DNA from: an uncultured Flavobacterium sp.
GTDB taxonomy: Bacteria; Bacteroidota; Bacteroidia; Flavobacteriales; Flavobacteriaceae
DNA length: 19,417 nt
Direction of reading: 5' to 3'
Assembly (NCBI GenBank): GCA_934636265.1
Contig: CAKUAD010000026.1
Location: 1 to 19,417, forward strand
Shown here: positions 1 through 7,220 of the stretch, piece after piece
How positions within the stretch are numbered: the stretch's first letter is position 1
Layout: every line of letters starts with the position of its first letter
Program-made: the position numbers and the translations under genes
Notes under the pieces: generated by a model
Databases searched by the model: none
What the model was told of the DNA's origin: nothing
Seen by the model: only the letters and a program-made list of their open reading frames with translations

Positions 1-338
1 GACTCATGGTTCCATTCCTTCCCCGTCGAACTTTTCTAATCTGGGAATAAGTGGTTGGAACTTTAACAATTTTTACAGATTATCTGTAGCCAACCTAATG
101 TTATTTTTCGTTCGGGAAAATCCATTGTTCCCCTACCCATTGGCACGAAGTTATGGGATTTACGCACAAGTCAGGTATATAAAAACTGCCGGAAAAGTTA
201 AAAAGGTTCTCACTAAAGCCGTGCTTGCCGGAGTGTTCAGGCTGTTATTTGTTCCGATTCAGACTCATGGTTCCATTCCTTCCCCGTCGAACTTTTCTAA
301 TCTGGGAATAAGTGGTTGGAACTTTAACAATTTTTACA
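1..338. repeat. 77-bp perfect direct repeat, 261-bp period
   Basis: Positions 1-77 and 262-338 are identical base for base, so the left edge of the window lies inside a tandem arrangement with a 261-bp period. The identity covers about 62 bp of flanking sequence plus the first 15 bp of a 139-bp element, then stops abruptly. Beyond it the two element copies are clearly related but quite diverged. Whether more units lie to the left cannot be seen. The 1-474 stretch contains no gene I can support. Confidence 0.9.
63..201 (+). repeat. 139-bp dispersed element, copy 1
   Basis: The element begins TTAACAATTTTTACAG, ends GGAAAAGTTAA, and has imperfect terminal inverted repeats (TTAAC...GTTAA). Its core contains CCCCTACCCATTGG followed by ACGAAGTTAT. 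Related copies lie at 324-462, 6105-6243 (inverted) and 15663-15802. The first three are exactly 139 bp from TTAAC to GTTAA. It has no transposase, so it behaves like a MITE-type or other short non-autonomous repeat. The strand is arbitrary: the TTAACAATTTTTACAG end is called left. I do not recognise a named family. Confidence 0.75.
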
Positions 339-462
339 ATAAATCTGTATCCATACCAGCGCAGGATTTTGTAGGGATAAACCCGAATTTCCCCTACCCA
401 ATGGTACGAAGTTATCAGTTTTATCCCAATCCCCATTACAGAAAAACCGCCCAAAAAGTTAA
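324..462 (+). repeat. 139-bp dispersed element, copy 2
   Basis: Same orientation and length as the copy at 63-201. The left end is TTAACAATTTTTACAATAAA and the right end is CCAAAAAGTTAA. The core CCCCTACCCAATGGTACGAA matches the other copies. It lies just downstream of the wbqC stop codon at 475, so it may contribute to the 3' end of that transcript. Confidence 0.75.
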
Positions 463-474
463 AAGTGGTCAGCC

Positions 475-1098
475 CTAAATGCCAATGGTCAATTGCTGGC
501 TTTTCAAATACGCCAACGCATGCCGACCTTCATTAAACAAAAGATCCAGAATGCTGAGGTTGTTTAAAAAGCCGTGACGGTCGTCAAAAACCTGTTTGTA
601 GGGTTCAAATTCGTTGGGATCGTTCTTGGCTTTGGCCCAGTGGCGGATGTCTGTGAAATCTGGCTGGTCGTGAAAATATTCGGTGGTTTTTTCAAACGTC
701 GGGTTAAACTGCAGGCATTTTGACGTCAGCATAAACGCCTCGATGTTCAAATCCATCAAAAACTTATGGCGCTTGGTAAAGACGGGCTGGAACACATCTT
801 CAAAATATTCAAAAAACGGCGACGACCTGTAGGCCGCTTCCAGCGATTTGAAATGCAGTTTCTGCCAATCAAAATTGTCCTCGATCTTAATGTCTTTGGC
901 TTTTTGATGTCCGGCGCGCGAGTGTTTTACCGGAACATTCAAAAGCTGGACACCGTTTGGGCTGTACACATACATCCGATTGCGCAGCGTCTGTTTCTGA
1001 AAGTGGTCTTCAACCTCAAACGTAATCCGTCCGGCCTGCACCATGGCCACAAAATGACTTATGGGCGCAAAATAAGTAGGGTAGAGCAATAAATTCAC
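475..1098 (-). CDS. WbqC family protein
   Basis: This 207-residue protein resembles the WbqC-like family. The N-terminal block, 'YPTYFAPISHFVAMV' at residues 6-20 followed by 'FQKQTLRNR', is the usual family signature. The family was named from an O-antigen cluster; its biochemical role is not established, and links to transferases for surface sugars are only suggested. The protein has no signal peptide or membrane segment, so it is probably cytoplasmic. The start codon is GTG, 11 bp after the lepB stop, which fits the last position of a lepB-wbqC unit. The same pairing is, from memory, common in Flavobacteriia. The stop lies next to a repeat element, and no clear terminator hairpin follows. 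Confidence 0.85.
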   Translation of the reverse strand: MNLLLYPTYFAPISHFVAMVQAGRITFEVEDHFQKQTLRNRMYVYSPNGVQLLNVPVKHSRAGHQKAKDIKIEDNFDWQKLHFKSLEAAYRSSPFFEYFEDVFQPVFTKRHKFLMDLNIEAFMLTSKCLQFNPTFEKTTEYFHDQPDFTDIRHWAKAKNDPNEFEPYKQVFDDRHGFLNNLSILDLLFNEGRHALAYLKSQQLTIGI

Positions 1099-1109
1099 CG
1101 CCTAAAAAA

Positions 1110-2666
1110 TTAAGGATTTTGCTCTTTTTCGCGTCTGCGTTTCTTCAGATACCATTCGGTACCAAAGTAAACAGCCAGCAAAATCGGGAACACCCAAAGG
1201 TAGGAAACAGGCTTTCCGTCGCCGCCAACCGTCGTAAAGAAGCGCTCCCATCTAAACTTGGCCATGCCGCCTTTTGACGGATCAATGCTCATCCAGATAA
1301 ACACCGGCTTGCCAACAATGTGCGTCTCCGGAACATAACCCCAGTAACGGCTGTCCTCGGAGTTGTGGCGGTTGTCGCCCATCATCCAGTAGTAATTCTG
1401 GGCAAAAGTATATTGCGTGGCCACCTTGCCGTCAATCCGGATTTCGTCGCCCGTGATTTTCAGGTCGTGTCCTTCGTAATCGGTAATGATGCGCTTGTAG
1501 AACTTAATCGACTCCTTGTCAAGCGTCACCGTCTTGCCTTTTTCAGGAATATAGATCGGACCGTAATTGTCCCCGTTCCAGTTGTTACCGCCCGGAAAGC
1601 AGCCGTCCCAACCCTTGGTCACATTGCGCTTTACCAGCAATACACCCGGCATCGATTTCAATCGTTCGGCAGTTTCGGCCGTCATGGCGCGAATCGTCAG
1701 CGTATCGCCCGCATTTTGGCGGTATCCGGCACCATCGGTCAAATCAAGCTCGCGGTACAAATAATCCAGTGTAGGTGCTTTTTGCGGGTCGAGCAAAACG
1801 GAATAAGAGTACTGTGGACGCGCCCGGTCGGAAAGTTTAAGTTCCTGCCCGTTGATAAACACCACGCCGTCGCGGATAGAAAGCGAATCGCCCGGCGTAC
1901 CCACGCAACGCTTTACATAGTTAGATTTCTTATCTACCGGCTTGCGGATGCGTTCGGTAGGCGCTTTAAAAAACTGCTGAACCGTATCAACCGGCCAGTT
2001 AAACACCACGATGTCGTTCTTTTCAACCTCTTCAAAGCCCGGAAGCCTAAAATACGGAAGCTGCGGCCATTTGGCGTAAGAGCGCACCCCCGCCACCGGA
2101 ATCGTATCGTGAACCATGGGTGCGGCCACCGTCGTCATAGGCGTACGCGCTCCGTAGTGAAACTTGCTCACAAACAGAAAATCGCCCACCAAAAGCGTTT
2201 TTTCCAAAGACGATGTCGGAATGGTAAATGGCTGCATCACATAGGTATGAACCACCGTGGCCACCACAATGGCAAACAGCAGCGAACTGATGGTGTCCCC
2301 CGTCTTGGTACGCGCCACCAGACTTCGGTCGGTGACATGATTAAGCGGCTGGGTGTAGTTGATGTAAAAAAGGTAAAAGCCAAGCGTCGCCAGCACCAAA
2401 AGCGTATCAAATGTCGAGTTGCGTCCAAAACTTCGCAGCGTTTCCACCCAAACCACCGGAATCATGATCAGGTTTACCACCGGAACAAAAAGCAATACCG
2501 TCCACCAAGCAGGGCGGTTGATAATCTTCATCAGCACAACGGCGTTGTAAACCGGCACAATCGCCTCCCAACGCTTGCGCCCGGCCGCTTCATACATTTT
2601 CCAGGTGCCCGCAAAGTGCACCACTTGAACAATCAGGAAAAACACAAACCATTCAATCCAGGTCAT
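1110..2666 (-). CDS. lepB: signal peptidase I
   Basis: This is the membrane serine protease that removes signal peptides from exported proteins. The catalytic Ser is about residue 153 in 'IPTSSLEKTLLVGD', and the general-base Lys is residue 252 in 'YVKRCVGTPGD'. The conserved C-terminal box 'GDNRHNSEDSRYWG' spans 430-443. At 518 residues it is about twice the size of a minimal bacterial enzyme. The first 110 residues form several hydrophobic segments (about 5-20, 54-75, 86-105) of the DUF5684-like type. A membrane anchor precedes the Ser (about 126-145) and another lies at the C-terminus (about 488-505). A long insert separates the Lys and GDNR boxes. This layout is, as far as I know, normal for Flavobacteriia. 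The ATG has an A-rich upstream region instead of a Shine-Dalgarno sequence. Confidence 0.95.
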   Translation of the reverse strand: MTWIEWFVFFLIVQVVHFAGTWKMYEAAGRKRWEAIVPVYNAVVLMKIINRPAWWTVLLFVPVVNLIMIPVVWVETLRSFGRNSTFDTLLVLATLGFYLFYINYTQPLNHVTDRSLVARTKTGDTISSLLFAIVVATVVHTYVMQPFTIPTSSLEKTLLVGDFLFVSKFHYGARTPMTTVAAPMVHDTIPVAGVRSYAKWPQLPYFRLPGFEEVEKNDIVVFNWPVDTVQQFFKAPTERIRKPVDKKSNYVKRCVGTPGDSLSIRDGVVFINGQELKLSDRARPQYSYSVLLDPQKAPTLDYLYRELDLTDGAGYRQNAGDTLTIRAMTAETAERLKSMPGVLLVKRNVTKGWDGCFPGGNNWNGDNYGPIYIPEKGKTVTLDKESIKFYKRIITDYEGHDLKITGDEIRIDGKVATQYTFAQNYYWMMGDNRHNSEDSRYWGYVPETHIVGKPVFIWMSIDPSKGGMAKFRWERFFTTVGGDGKPVSYLWVFPILLAVYFGTEWYLKKRRREKEQNP

Positions 2667-2683
2667 ATTATTTTGTTTTTAGT

Positions 2684-2691
2684 CAAAAATA
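2684..2691 (-). promoter_or_regulatory. candidate lepB -7 box
   Basis: On the minus strand this reads TATTTTTG, matching the Bacteroidota -7 consensus TAnnTTTG, and it lies 17 bp before the lepB ATG. No TTG occurs at the expected -33 position, so the call is tentative. It would give lepB-wbqC its own transcript, separate from dapB. Confidence 0.35.
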
Positions 2692-2739
2692 ATGGTCATT
2701 TTTTTGGCGTTGCGGCGGTCAGGCATTTCAGTAAACGTT

Positions 2740-2768
2740 GCCGTTAAAGCCGCCGCCGGGCTTTCGGC
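2740..2768. other. GC-rich hairpin between dapB and lepB
   Basis: The arms GCCG-TT-AAAGCC and GGCTTT-CGGC surround a GCCGCCG loop. It lies in the 171-bp dapB-lepB gap. There is no T-tract on the minus strand, so it is not a standard terminator. It could stabilise the dapB 3' end or attenuate readthrough into lepB. Confidence 0.35.
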
Positions 2769-2837
2769 ACTCGCTCCCGGGCCGCAAAATCCTCATCGAG
2801 GGTCAACCGTCGGGGAGCTCAAACAAAGCCTCAATCC

Positions 2838-3551
2838 CTAACGCACCTCGCGGTTTAAACCCAGCACATCCTTCATTGAAAAGACACCCGTCTTCCCAAC
2901 AATCCATTCGGCCGCCAACACTGCGCCTTGGGCAAAACCCTCACGCGAGTGCGCTGTATGCGTAATCTCAATCGTATCAATCGGACATTCGTAATACACC
3001 GTATGCGTTCCGGGTACACTATCAATCCTTTCAGCCGTAATGGGAATCTCGTCGGCTGCGCCATCGTTCAATCCCCATCCGGAATAATCGCTGTGGTCAA
3101 TGATATCCCGCGCCAACGAAATGGCAGTTCCGCTTGGCGCATCCAGTTTTTGGGTGTGGTGAATTTCAGTCATCCGCACTTTGTACTGATTAAAACCCCG
3201 CATCATTTTGGCCAGAAAGACATTGAGTTCAAAAAACAGGTTGACACCCAGACTAAAGTTCGATCCGTATAAAAATGCACCTTGACGCTCCTGGCACAAA
3301 CGCGTCATTTTTTCATAATCGCCCAACCAACCCGTAGTCCCGGAAATCACCGGAATTCCCGCTTCGAGCGCTGCCGTGATGTTTTCTACCGCCGCCGACG
3401 GAATGCTAAAGTCAATCGCCACATCGGCGGCCGTCAATCCGTCAAAAAACTGTCCGGATGTCTTGCGCAACACAATCTCGTGCCCGCGAGAAAGGGCAAC
3501 CTGCTCAATGGCTTTTCCCATTTTCCCGTAACCCAAAAGTGCTATCTTCAT
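2838..3551 (-). CDS. dapB: 4-hydroxy-tetrahydrodipicolinate reductase
   Basis: This enzyme reduces 4-hydroxy-tetrahydrodipicolinate with NAD(P)H in the diaminopimelate/lysine pathway, supplying lysine and the peptidoglycan cross-linking residue. The nucleotide-binding loop 'GYGKMGKA' is at residues 7-14 and 'SGTTGW' at 70-75. The catalytic 'EIHHTQKLDAPSGTA' runs from 129 to 143, with the His pair at 131-132, Lys135, and the substrate-binding Ser-Gly-Thr at 140-142. Its 237 residues are slightly short of the usual 240-270 and nothing essential appears missing. The ATG overlaps the TGA of the upstream DUF5683 gene (ATGA, 4 bp), indicating translational coupling in the parAB operon. Confidence 0.95.
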   Translation of the reverse strand: MKIALLGYGKMGKAIEQVALSRGHEIVLRKTSGQFFDGLTAADVAIDFSIPSAAVENITAALEAGIPVISGTTGWLGDYEKMTRLCQERQGAFLYGSNFSLGVNLFFELNVFLAKMMRGFNQYKVRMTEIHHTQKLDAPSGTAISLARDIIDHSDYSGWGLNDGAADEIPITAERIDSVPGTHTVYYECPIDTIEITHTAHSREGFAQGAVLAAEWIVGKTGVFSMKDVLGLNREVR

Positions 3552-4114
3552 TGGAGTTTGATGTTTAACGTTAACCCTATGTTTGGTCGTTGGTTAAGCT
3601 CATTGGGATACACCTTGGGATTGACCGACAGGTTGTCGTTGACGTTAAACTGTAAAAGGTGCGCGTCAACGTTGGCATCCACAATGTTCAAGATATAAAA
3701 AAGTCCGGTAATCAGCATCGACAAATCGCGGTTCCGCTGGTAAAAACGCTGCGCCTGAATGAGGCGTCCGTTATCCAGGTAAGAAAATTCATCATCGGTA
3801 AAGCCCGCCAGACGCCGCTTATAAGCATCGCGGTAACGGTGGTATTTTTTGTTGTTGTCCAAGTAAAAGTAAATACTGGTTCCCATCGCACCGTAAACAA
3901 TAGGAATTTTCCAGTATTTTTTGTTGTACGCCTGACCCAATCCCGGCAAAATCGCCGAATAAAACGCAGCTTTTGACGGCGCCAGCATGTCAATTTCCTT
4001 TATTGACGGCGGCTTGATGGTGTCGCGCTCACGCAATAGCGAGAGTTCGCCCTGGGTTTGCGCGCCGGCCTGCACCACAAGCGTCAAGAGCAGTATGGCC
4101 CAAAGCCTACTCAC
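3548..4114 (-). CDS. DUF5683 membrane protein
   Basis: This 188-residue protein has an N-terminal signal sequence (hydrophobic residues 3-17, likely cleavage after Ala18). It then has 'SKAAFYSAILPGLGQAYNKKYWKIP' at 47-71, the hallmark of DUF5683 proteins in Bacteroidota. Hydrophobic segments at about 67-85 and 131-148 suggest membrane insertion. The biochemical function is unknown. The start is GTG, overlapping the parB stop by 8 bp, and the stop overlaps the dapB start by 4 bp, so it is locked into the parA-parB-DUF5683-dapB operon. That context hints at a link to the envelope or cell cycle but does not show it. Confidence 0.85.
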   Translation of the reverse strand: MSRLWAILLLTLVVQAGAQTQGELSLLRERDTIKPPSIKEIDMLAPSKAAFYSAILPGLGQAYNKKYWKIPIVYGAMGTSIYFYLDNNKKYHRYRDAYKRRLAGFTDDEFSYLDNGRLIQAQRFYQRNRDLSMLITGLFYILNIVDANVDAHLLQFNVNDNLSVNPKVYPNELNQRPNIGLTLNIKLQ

Positions 4115-5000
4115 CCTGAATCAGTTTAATGATGCGCTGCAAATCATCTTCTGACTTAAACGGAATGGTAATTTTCCCCTTTCCGTTGGCGGCCATTTTT
4201 ACATCGGCCTTAACGCCCAGAAGTCCTGACAACGCCTTTTTTTGCGCGTCGAGTGCGGTGGTTGCGGGTTTGCCCTTTTTGGCAGCGGGCTTCCCCTCCT
4301 GATATTCTTTGACAAGCGCTTCGGTTTCGCGCACCGACAGGTTTTTGCTGACGATTTTGTGGTAGATATCGGCCTGTGCGTCCTGATTGTCAATGTTGAT
4401 GATGGCGCGTCCGTGTCCCATGGTGATAAAACCGTCGCGGATGCCTGTCTGAATTACCGGGTCGAGTTTGAGCAATCGCAAATAATTGGCAATCGTCGAA
4501 CGCTTTTTGCCCACGCGCTCGCTCATTTGTTCCTGCGTCAGTTGGATTTCGTCAATCAAGCGCTGATAGGAAAGCGCAATCTCGATAGGGTCAAGGTCGT
4601 GCCGCTGAATGTTCTCGACCAGCGCCATTGTAAGTGATTCGTGGTCGTCGGCAATCCTGATATACGACGGAATCGTTTTAAGTCCCGCCAGTTTTGAAGC
4701 GCGCAGACGCCGCTCACCCGAGATGAGCTGATATTTGTTAAAATCAGATTTTCTGACGGTGATAGGCTGGATAACACCAAGTTCGCGGATGGACGAGGCC
4801 AATTCCTGCAAGGTGTCCTCATTAAAATAGGTACGCGGCTGAAACGGGTTGATCTCAATCGCATCAAGGTCCAGTTCGACAATGCTACCCACTACTTTGT
4901 CGGCGTTTTTGTCGGCAACTGATTTGATATCGTTTTCCGGATCTTTAAGCAGCGCCGATAGCCCTCGTCCCAACGCCTGTTTCTTTATCGCTTTTGCCAT
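4107..5000 (-). CDS. parB: chromosome partitioning protein ParB
   Basis: ParB binds centromere-like parS sites, spreads along DNA as a CTP-dependent clamp, and stimulates ParA during chromosome segregation. The N-terminal ParA-interaction peptide 'LGRGLSALL' is at residues 10-18. The ParB/Srx domain follows with 'NPFQPR' (51-56), the CTP-binding box 'GERRLR' (95-100) and 'ENIQRHDL' (129-136). A helix-turn-helix lies at about 154-178 ('TQEQMSERVGKKRSTIANYL'). The C-terminal dimerisation tail follows a Lys/Ala-rich linker at 235-250. The 297 residues are standard. parB starts one base after the parA stop. I found no CACGTG-centred parS palindrome in this window. Confidence 0.95.
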   Translation of the reverse strand: MAKAIKKQALGRGLSALLKDPENDIKSVADKNADKVVGSIVELDLDAIEINPFQPRTYFNEDTLQELASSIRELGVIQPITVRKSDFNKYQLISGERRLRASKLAGLKTIPSYIRIADDHESLTMALVENIQRHDLDPIEIALSYQRLIDEIQLTQEQMSERVGKKRSTIANYLRLLKLDPVIQTGIRDGFITMGHGRAIINIDNQDAQADIYHKIVSKNLSVRETEALVKEYQEGKPAAKKGKPATTALDAQKKALSGLLGVKADVKMAANGKGKITIPFKSEDDLQRIIKLIQGE

Positions 5001-5001
5001 G

Positions 5002-5769
5002 TCAGTTGCTGTTTTTCATGATGATTTCCTGGGCCAGGCTCAGGTAGTTGGTCGCGCCTTTGCTGGTCGCGTCAAAGTTGATGATGCTCTCCCCAAAACT
5101 TGGCGCCTCACTTAGCTTAACGTTACGCTGGATGATGGTGTTGAATACCATGTTGTGAAAGTGCTTCTGGACTTCCTCGACCACCTGGTTGGAAAGGCGC
5201 AGGCGCGAATCATACATGGTGAGCAGCAAACCCTCGATGTCGAGCGCCGGATTGTGTATTTTTTGTACGCTCTTGATGGTGTTGAGCAACTTGCCCAAAC
5301 CTTCAAGCGCAAAGTATTCGCATTGTATCGGGATAATTACCGAGTCGGCGGCCGTCAGCGCGTTCAGCGTTAAAAGTCCCAACGATGGCGCGCAGTCGAT
5401 CAGGACGTAATCATATTGATTGCGGATTCCCTCGAGCGCTTGTTTAAGCATGTACTCGCGATTTTCCTTGTCAACCAGTTCAATTTCAATGGCTACCAGG
5501 TCAATGTGAGCCGGAATGATGTCCACGTTGGGCGCGTTGCATTTCAGGATGGCTTCCTGTGGCGTAGCGCTGTGTTCCAGAATCTGGTAAGTTCCAATCT
5601 CGACGCCCTCAACATCGATACCCAAACCGGAACTGGCGTTAGCCTGCGGATCAGCATCGATGAGTAGCACTTTCTTTTCCAGAACGCCCAGTGACGCCGC
5701 CAGATTCACCGATGTTGTTGTTTTTCCTACGCCGCCTTTTTGATTGGCAACAGCAATGATTTTGCCCAT
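5002..5769 (-). CDS. parA: chromosome partitioning ATPase ParA
   Basis: ParA is the Walker-type ATPase that binds DNA non-specifically and moves ParB-parS complexes during segregation. The deviant Walker A 'KGGVGKTT' is at residues 11-18 with its signature Lys11. The A' segment 'LLIDADPQA' is at 35-43 and Walker B 'YVLIDCAPSLG' at 121-131. At 255 residues it is the short chromosomal (Soj-like) form with no N-terminal helix-turn-helix. It is the first gene of the operon: 530 bp of non-coding DNA precede it and a recognisable promoter lies at 5793-5822. The ATG is the only sensible start, since the motif begins almost at once. Confidence 0.95.
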   Translation of the reverse strand: MGKIIAVANQKGGVGKTTTSVNLAASLGVLEKKVLLIDADPQANASSGLGIDVEGVEIGTYQILEHSATPQEAILKCNAPNVDIIPAHIDLVAIEIELVDKENREYMLKQALEGIRNQYDYVLIDCAPSLGLLTLNALTAADSVIIPIQCEYFALEGLGKLLNTIKSVQKIHNPALDIEGLLLTMYDSRLRLSNQVVEEVQKHFHNMVFNTIIQRNVKLSEAPSFGESIINFDATSKGATNYLSLAQEIIMKNSN

Positions 5770-5792
5770 GAAAGCCTGTAAATTTTGAGCGG

Positions 5793-5822
5793 TAAAAATA
5801 CAATAAATTGGTCTTAGTTCAA
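5793..5822 (-). promoter_or_regulatory. candidate parA operon promoter
   Basis: On the minus strand a TTG (5820-5822) is followed after exactly 19 bp by TATTTTTA (5793-5800), one base from the Bacteroidota -7 consensus TAnnTTTG. The spacing equals that of both tRNA-Pro promoters in this window. A perfect 10-bp palindrome, TTGTTAACAA, lies just upstream at 5830-5839 and could bind a regulator. Confidence 0.5.
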
Positions 5823-5933
5823 GACGATTTTGTTAACAATAGGCAGGTTTGCAGCCTCGGTTTTTTGGCCCCTGACCGCGAAGGCAAACTTTGTAATATT
5901 GACTGAAACACCACTTTCAATAAACGGTTAGCG

Positions 5934-6032
5934 ATGAACAAATTAAAGCAGTGGGCAAGGTGGGGAATTTTGAGGGAAGAGTTTTACGAATTTGATATGC
6001 CTTTTGACCGCTTGCGTGGGCGTTGTTTATAA
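5934..6032 (+). other. possible 32-residue small ORF
   Basis: ATG to TAA encodes a peptide starting MNKLKQWARWGILREEFYEF and ending in an Arg-rich tail. I do not recognise it. It has no good -7 box upstream and lies in a repeat-containing gap, so it may be chance or a fragment of an old gene. It is listed because it is too short for routine ORF calling and its composition looks protein-like (Trp, charged and aromatic residues). Confidence 0.15.
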
Positions 6033-6104
6033 TTGCCTGTTATGCCTATCGATTAAATATCCCGGTAAGAGCACCGAATAATTTAAACCCGGACACCATG
6101 ACTA

Positions 6105-6243
6105 TTAACTTTTTTGGCAGAAAATCTGTACCGGACCCATTGGAAATTTCGGTAACTTCGTACCAATGGGTAGGGGAACAATGGATTCTCCCAAACAAAA
6201 AAAAACATCTGTTTGGATACAGATTATCTGTAAAAAATGTTAA
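6105..6243 (-). repeat. 139-bp dispersed element, copy 3 (inverted)
   Basis: The element again runs 139 bp from TTAAC to GTTAA but in the opposite orientation to the copies at 63-201 and 324-462. The terminal inverted repeats are clearest here: the left end TTAACTTTTTTGGCAGAAAA and the reverse complement of the right end, TTAACATTTTTTACAGATAA, match over about 28 bp with a few differences. An inner pair, ACCCATTGG and CCAATGGGT, could extend the fold. It lies between parA and the SDR gene. Confidence 0.8.
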
Positions 6244-6299
6244 AATTTTTATGGAATCAGATAGGTCGCCCGTAATTTTTGATTGATGTCCCTACGCCA

Positions 6300-7181
6300 T
6301 CAGCCGCGCTTTTTAATCATCATCTCCAACATATCCCACATTTCATCCGGAACCGCCTCGAGCAAGTTAAACTGACCAGCGCCCTTTAGCCATTCACCGC
6401 CGTCGATTGTAATGACTTCGCCGTTGATGTAGGCCGAAAAATCAGATACCAGATAAGCAGCCAGATTGGCGAGTTCCTGATGGTTGCCCACGCGGTTAAG
6501 CGGAACTTTTTTGGACAGATCGAATTTCTCCTTTAAATCGCCGGGGAGCAACCTGTCCCAGGCGCCCTTAGTCGGGAACGGTCCGGGTGCAATCGCGTTG
6601 CTGCGGATGCCGTACTTGGCCCATTCGACCGCAAGACTACGCGTCATGGCCAAAACGCCCGCTTTTGCCGTCGCACTTGGCACCACATACGCCGATCCCG
6701 TCCAGGCATACGTTGTGACGATGTTCAAAATCACCGATGAAGGTTGCTTGGCGTCAATCCAGTGTTTCCCAAAAGCCAGGGTGCAATTCTTGGACCCTTT
6801 GAGCACAATGTCGATGATGGTGTCAAAGGCGTTAGCCGACAGTCGCTCGGTTGGCGAAATAAAATTTCCGGCGGCATTGTTAAGCAAAACATCAACACGG
6901 CCATAGTGATCCAAAACGCCCTTGAGCATGGTCTCCACTTGTTCGTAACTGCGGACATCACACGCCAGCGGCAGACATTTTCCGCCCGTTTCAGCTTCGA
7001 GCTCCTGTGCGGTGGTGCGCAATTTTTCAATATCGCGTGAGGTGATGGCCACTTTTGCGCCCAACTCCATAAAGTAGCGCGTCATGGATTTGCCCAGTCC
7101 GCTTCCGCCACCGGTCACTACAATTACTTTATCGTCAAGCGCATCGTCGCGCAACATTTTCTTTGAAAAGTCCATAGTCAT
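6300..7181 (-). CDS. SDR oxidoreductase, 2,4-dienoyl-CoA reductase type
   Basis: This 293-residue short-chain dehydrogenase/reductase most resembles the DECR/TER subgroup, which uses NADPH to reduce 2,4-dienoyl-CoA or trans-2-enoyl-CoA intermediates. The coenzyme loop 'TGGGSGLG' is at residues 23-30, the conserved 'NNAAGNFISPTERLS' at 101-115, and the active-site segment 'GSAYVVPSATAKAG' at 162-175. The Tyr165/Ser169/Lys173 spacing and the 'PSA-AKAG' context are DECR-like and not classical YxxxK with Ser. 'PGPFPTKGAWDRL' at about 204-216 also fits that subgroup. A role in unsaturated fatty-acid degradation is likely; exact substrate is inferred. The gene ends beside a repeat-containing gap and begins 39 bp after the aminotransferase stop. 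Confidence 0.85.
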   Translation of the reverse strand: MTMDFSKKMLRDDALDDKVIVVTGGGSGLGKSMTRYFMELGAKVAITSRDIEKLRTTAQELEAETGGKCLPLACDVRSYEQVETMLKGVLDHYGRVDVLLNNAAGNFISPTERLSANAFDTIIDIVLKGSKNCTLAFGKHWIDAKQPSSVILNIVTTYAWTGSAYVVPSATAKAGVLAMTRSLAVEWAKYGIRSNAIAPGPFPTKGAWDRLLPGDLKEKFDLSKKVPLNRVGNHQELANLAAYLVSDFSAYINGEVITIDGGEWLKGAGQFNLLEAVPDEMWDMLEMMIKKRG

Positions 7182-7220
7182 TTTTCCGGGTAAGATAGTA
7201 AACTTATTTTGTTCCTACGA

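Larger units (their letters stand above)
5823..6299. other. non-coding stretch upstream of parA
   Basis: This stretch has no convincing gene. It contains the TTGTTAACAA palindrome (5830-5839), a weak 32-codon reading frame on the plus strand (5934-6032), and the third copy of the 139-bp element (6105-6243). The rest has no recognisable structure. Confidence 0.6.

Noticed and set aside
98..478. Plus-strand ORF of 126 codons at the left edge
   Set aside because: It is created by two copies of the 139-bp repeat; no family resemblance, no promoter, and the opposite strand is equally open.
1320..2747. 475-codon plus-strand ORF
   Set aside because: Antisense shadow of lepB; His/Arg-rich composition and no recognisable motif.
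5770..6299. parS site near parAB
   Set aside because: I looked for a CACGTG-centred palindrome here and in the rest of the window and saw none.
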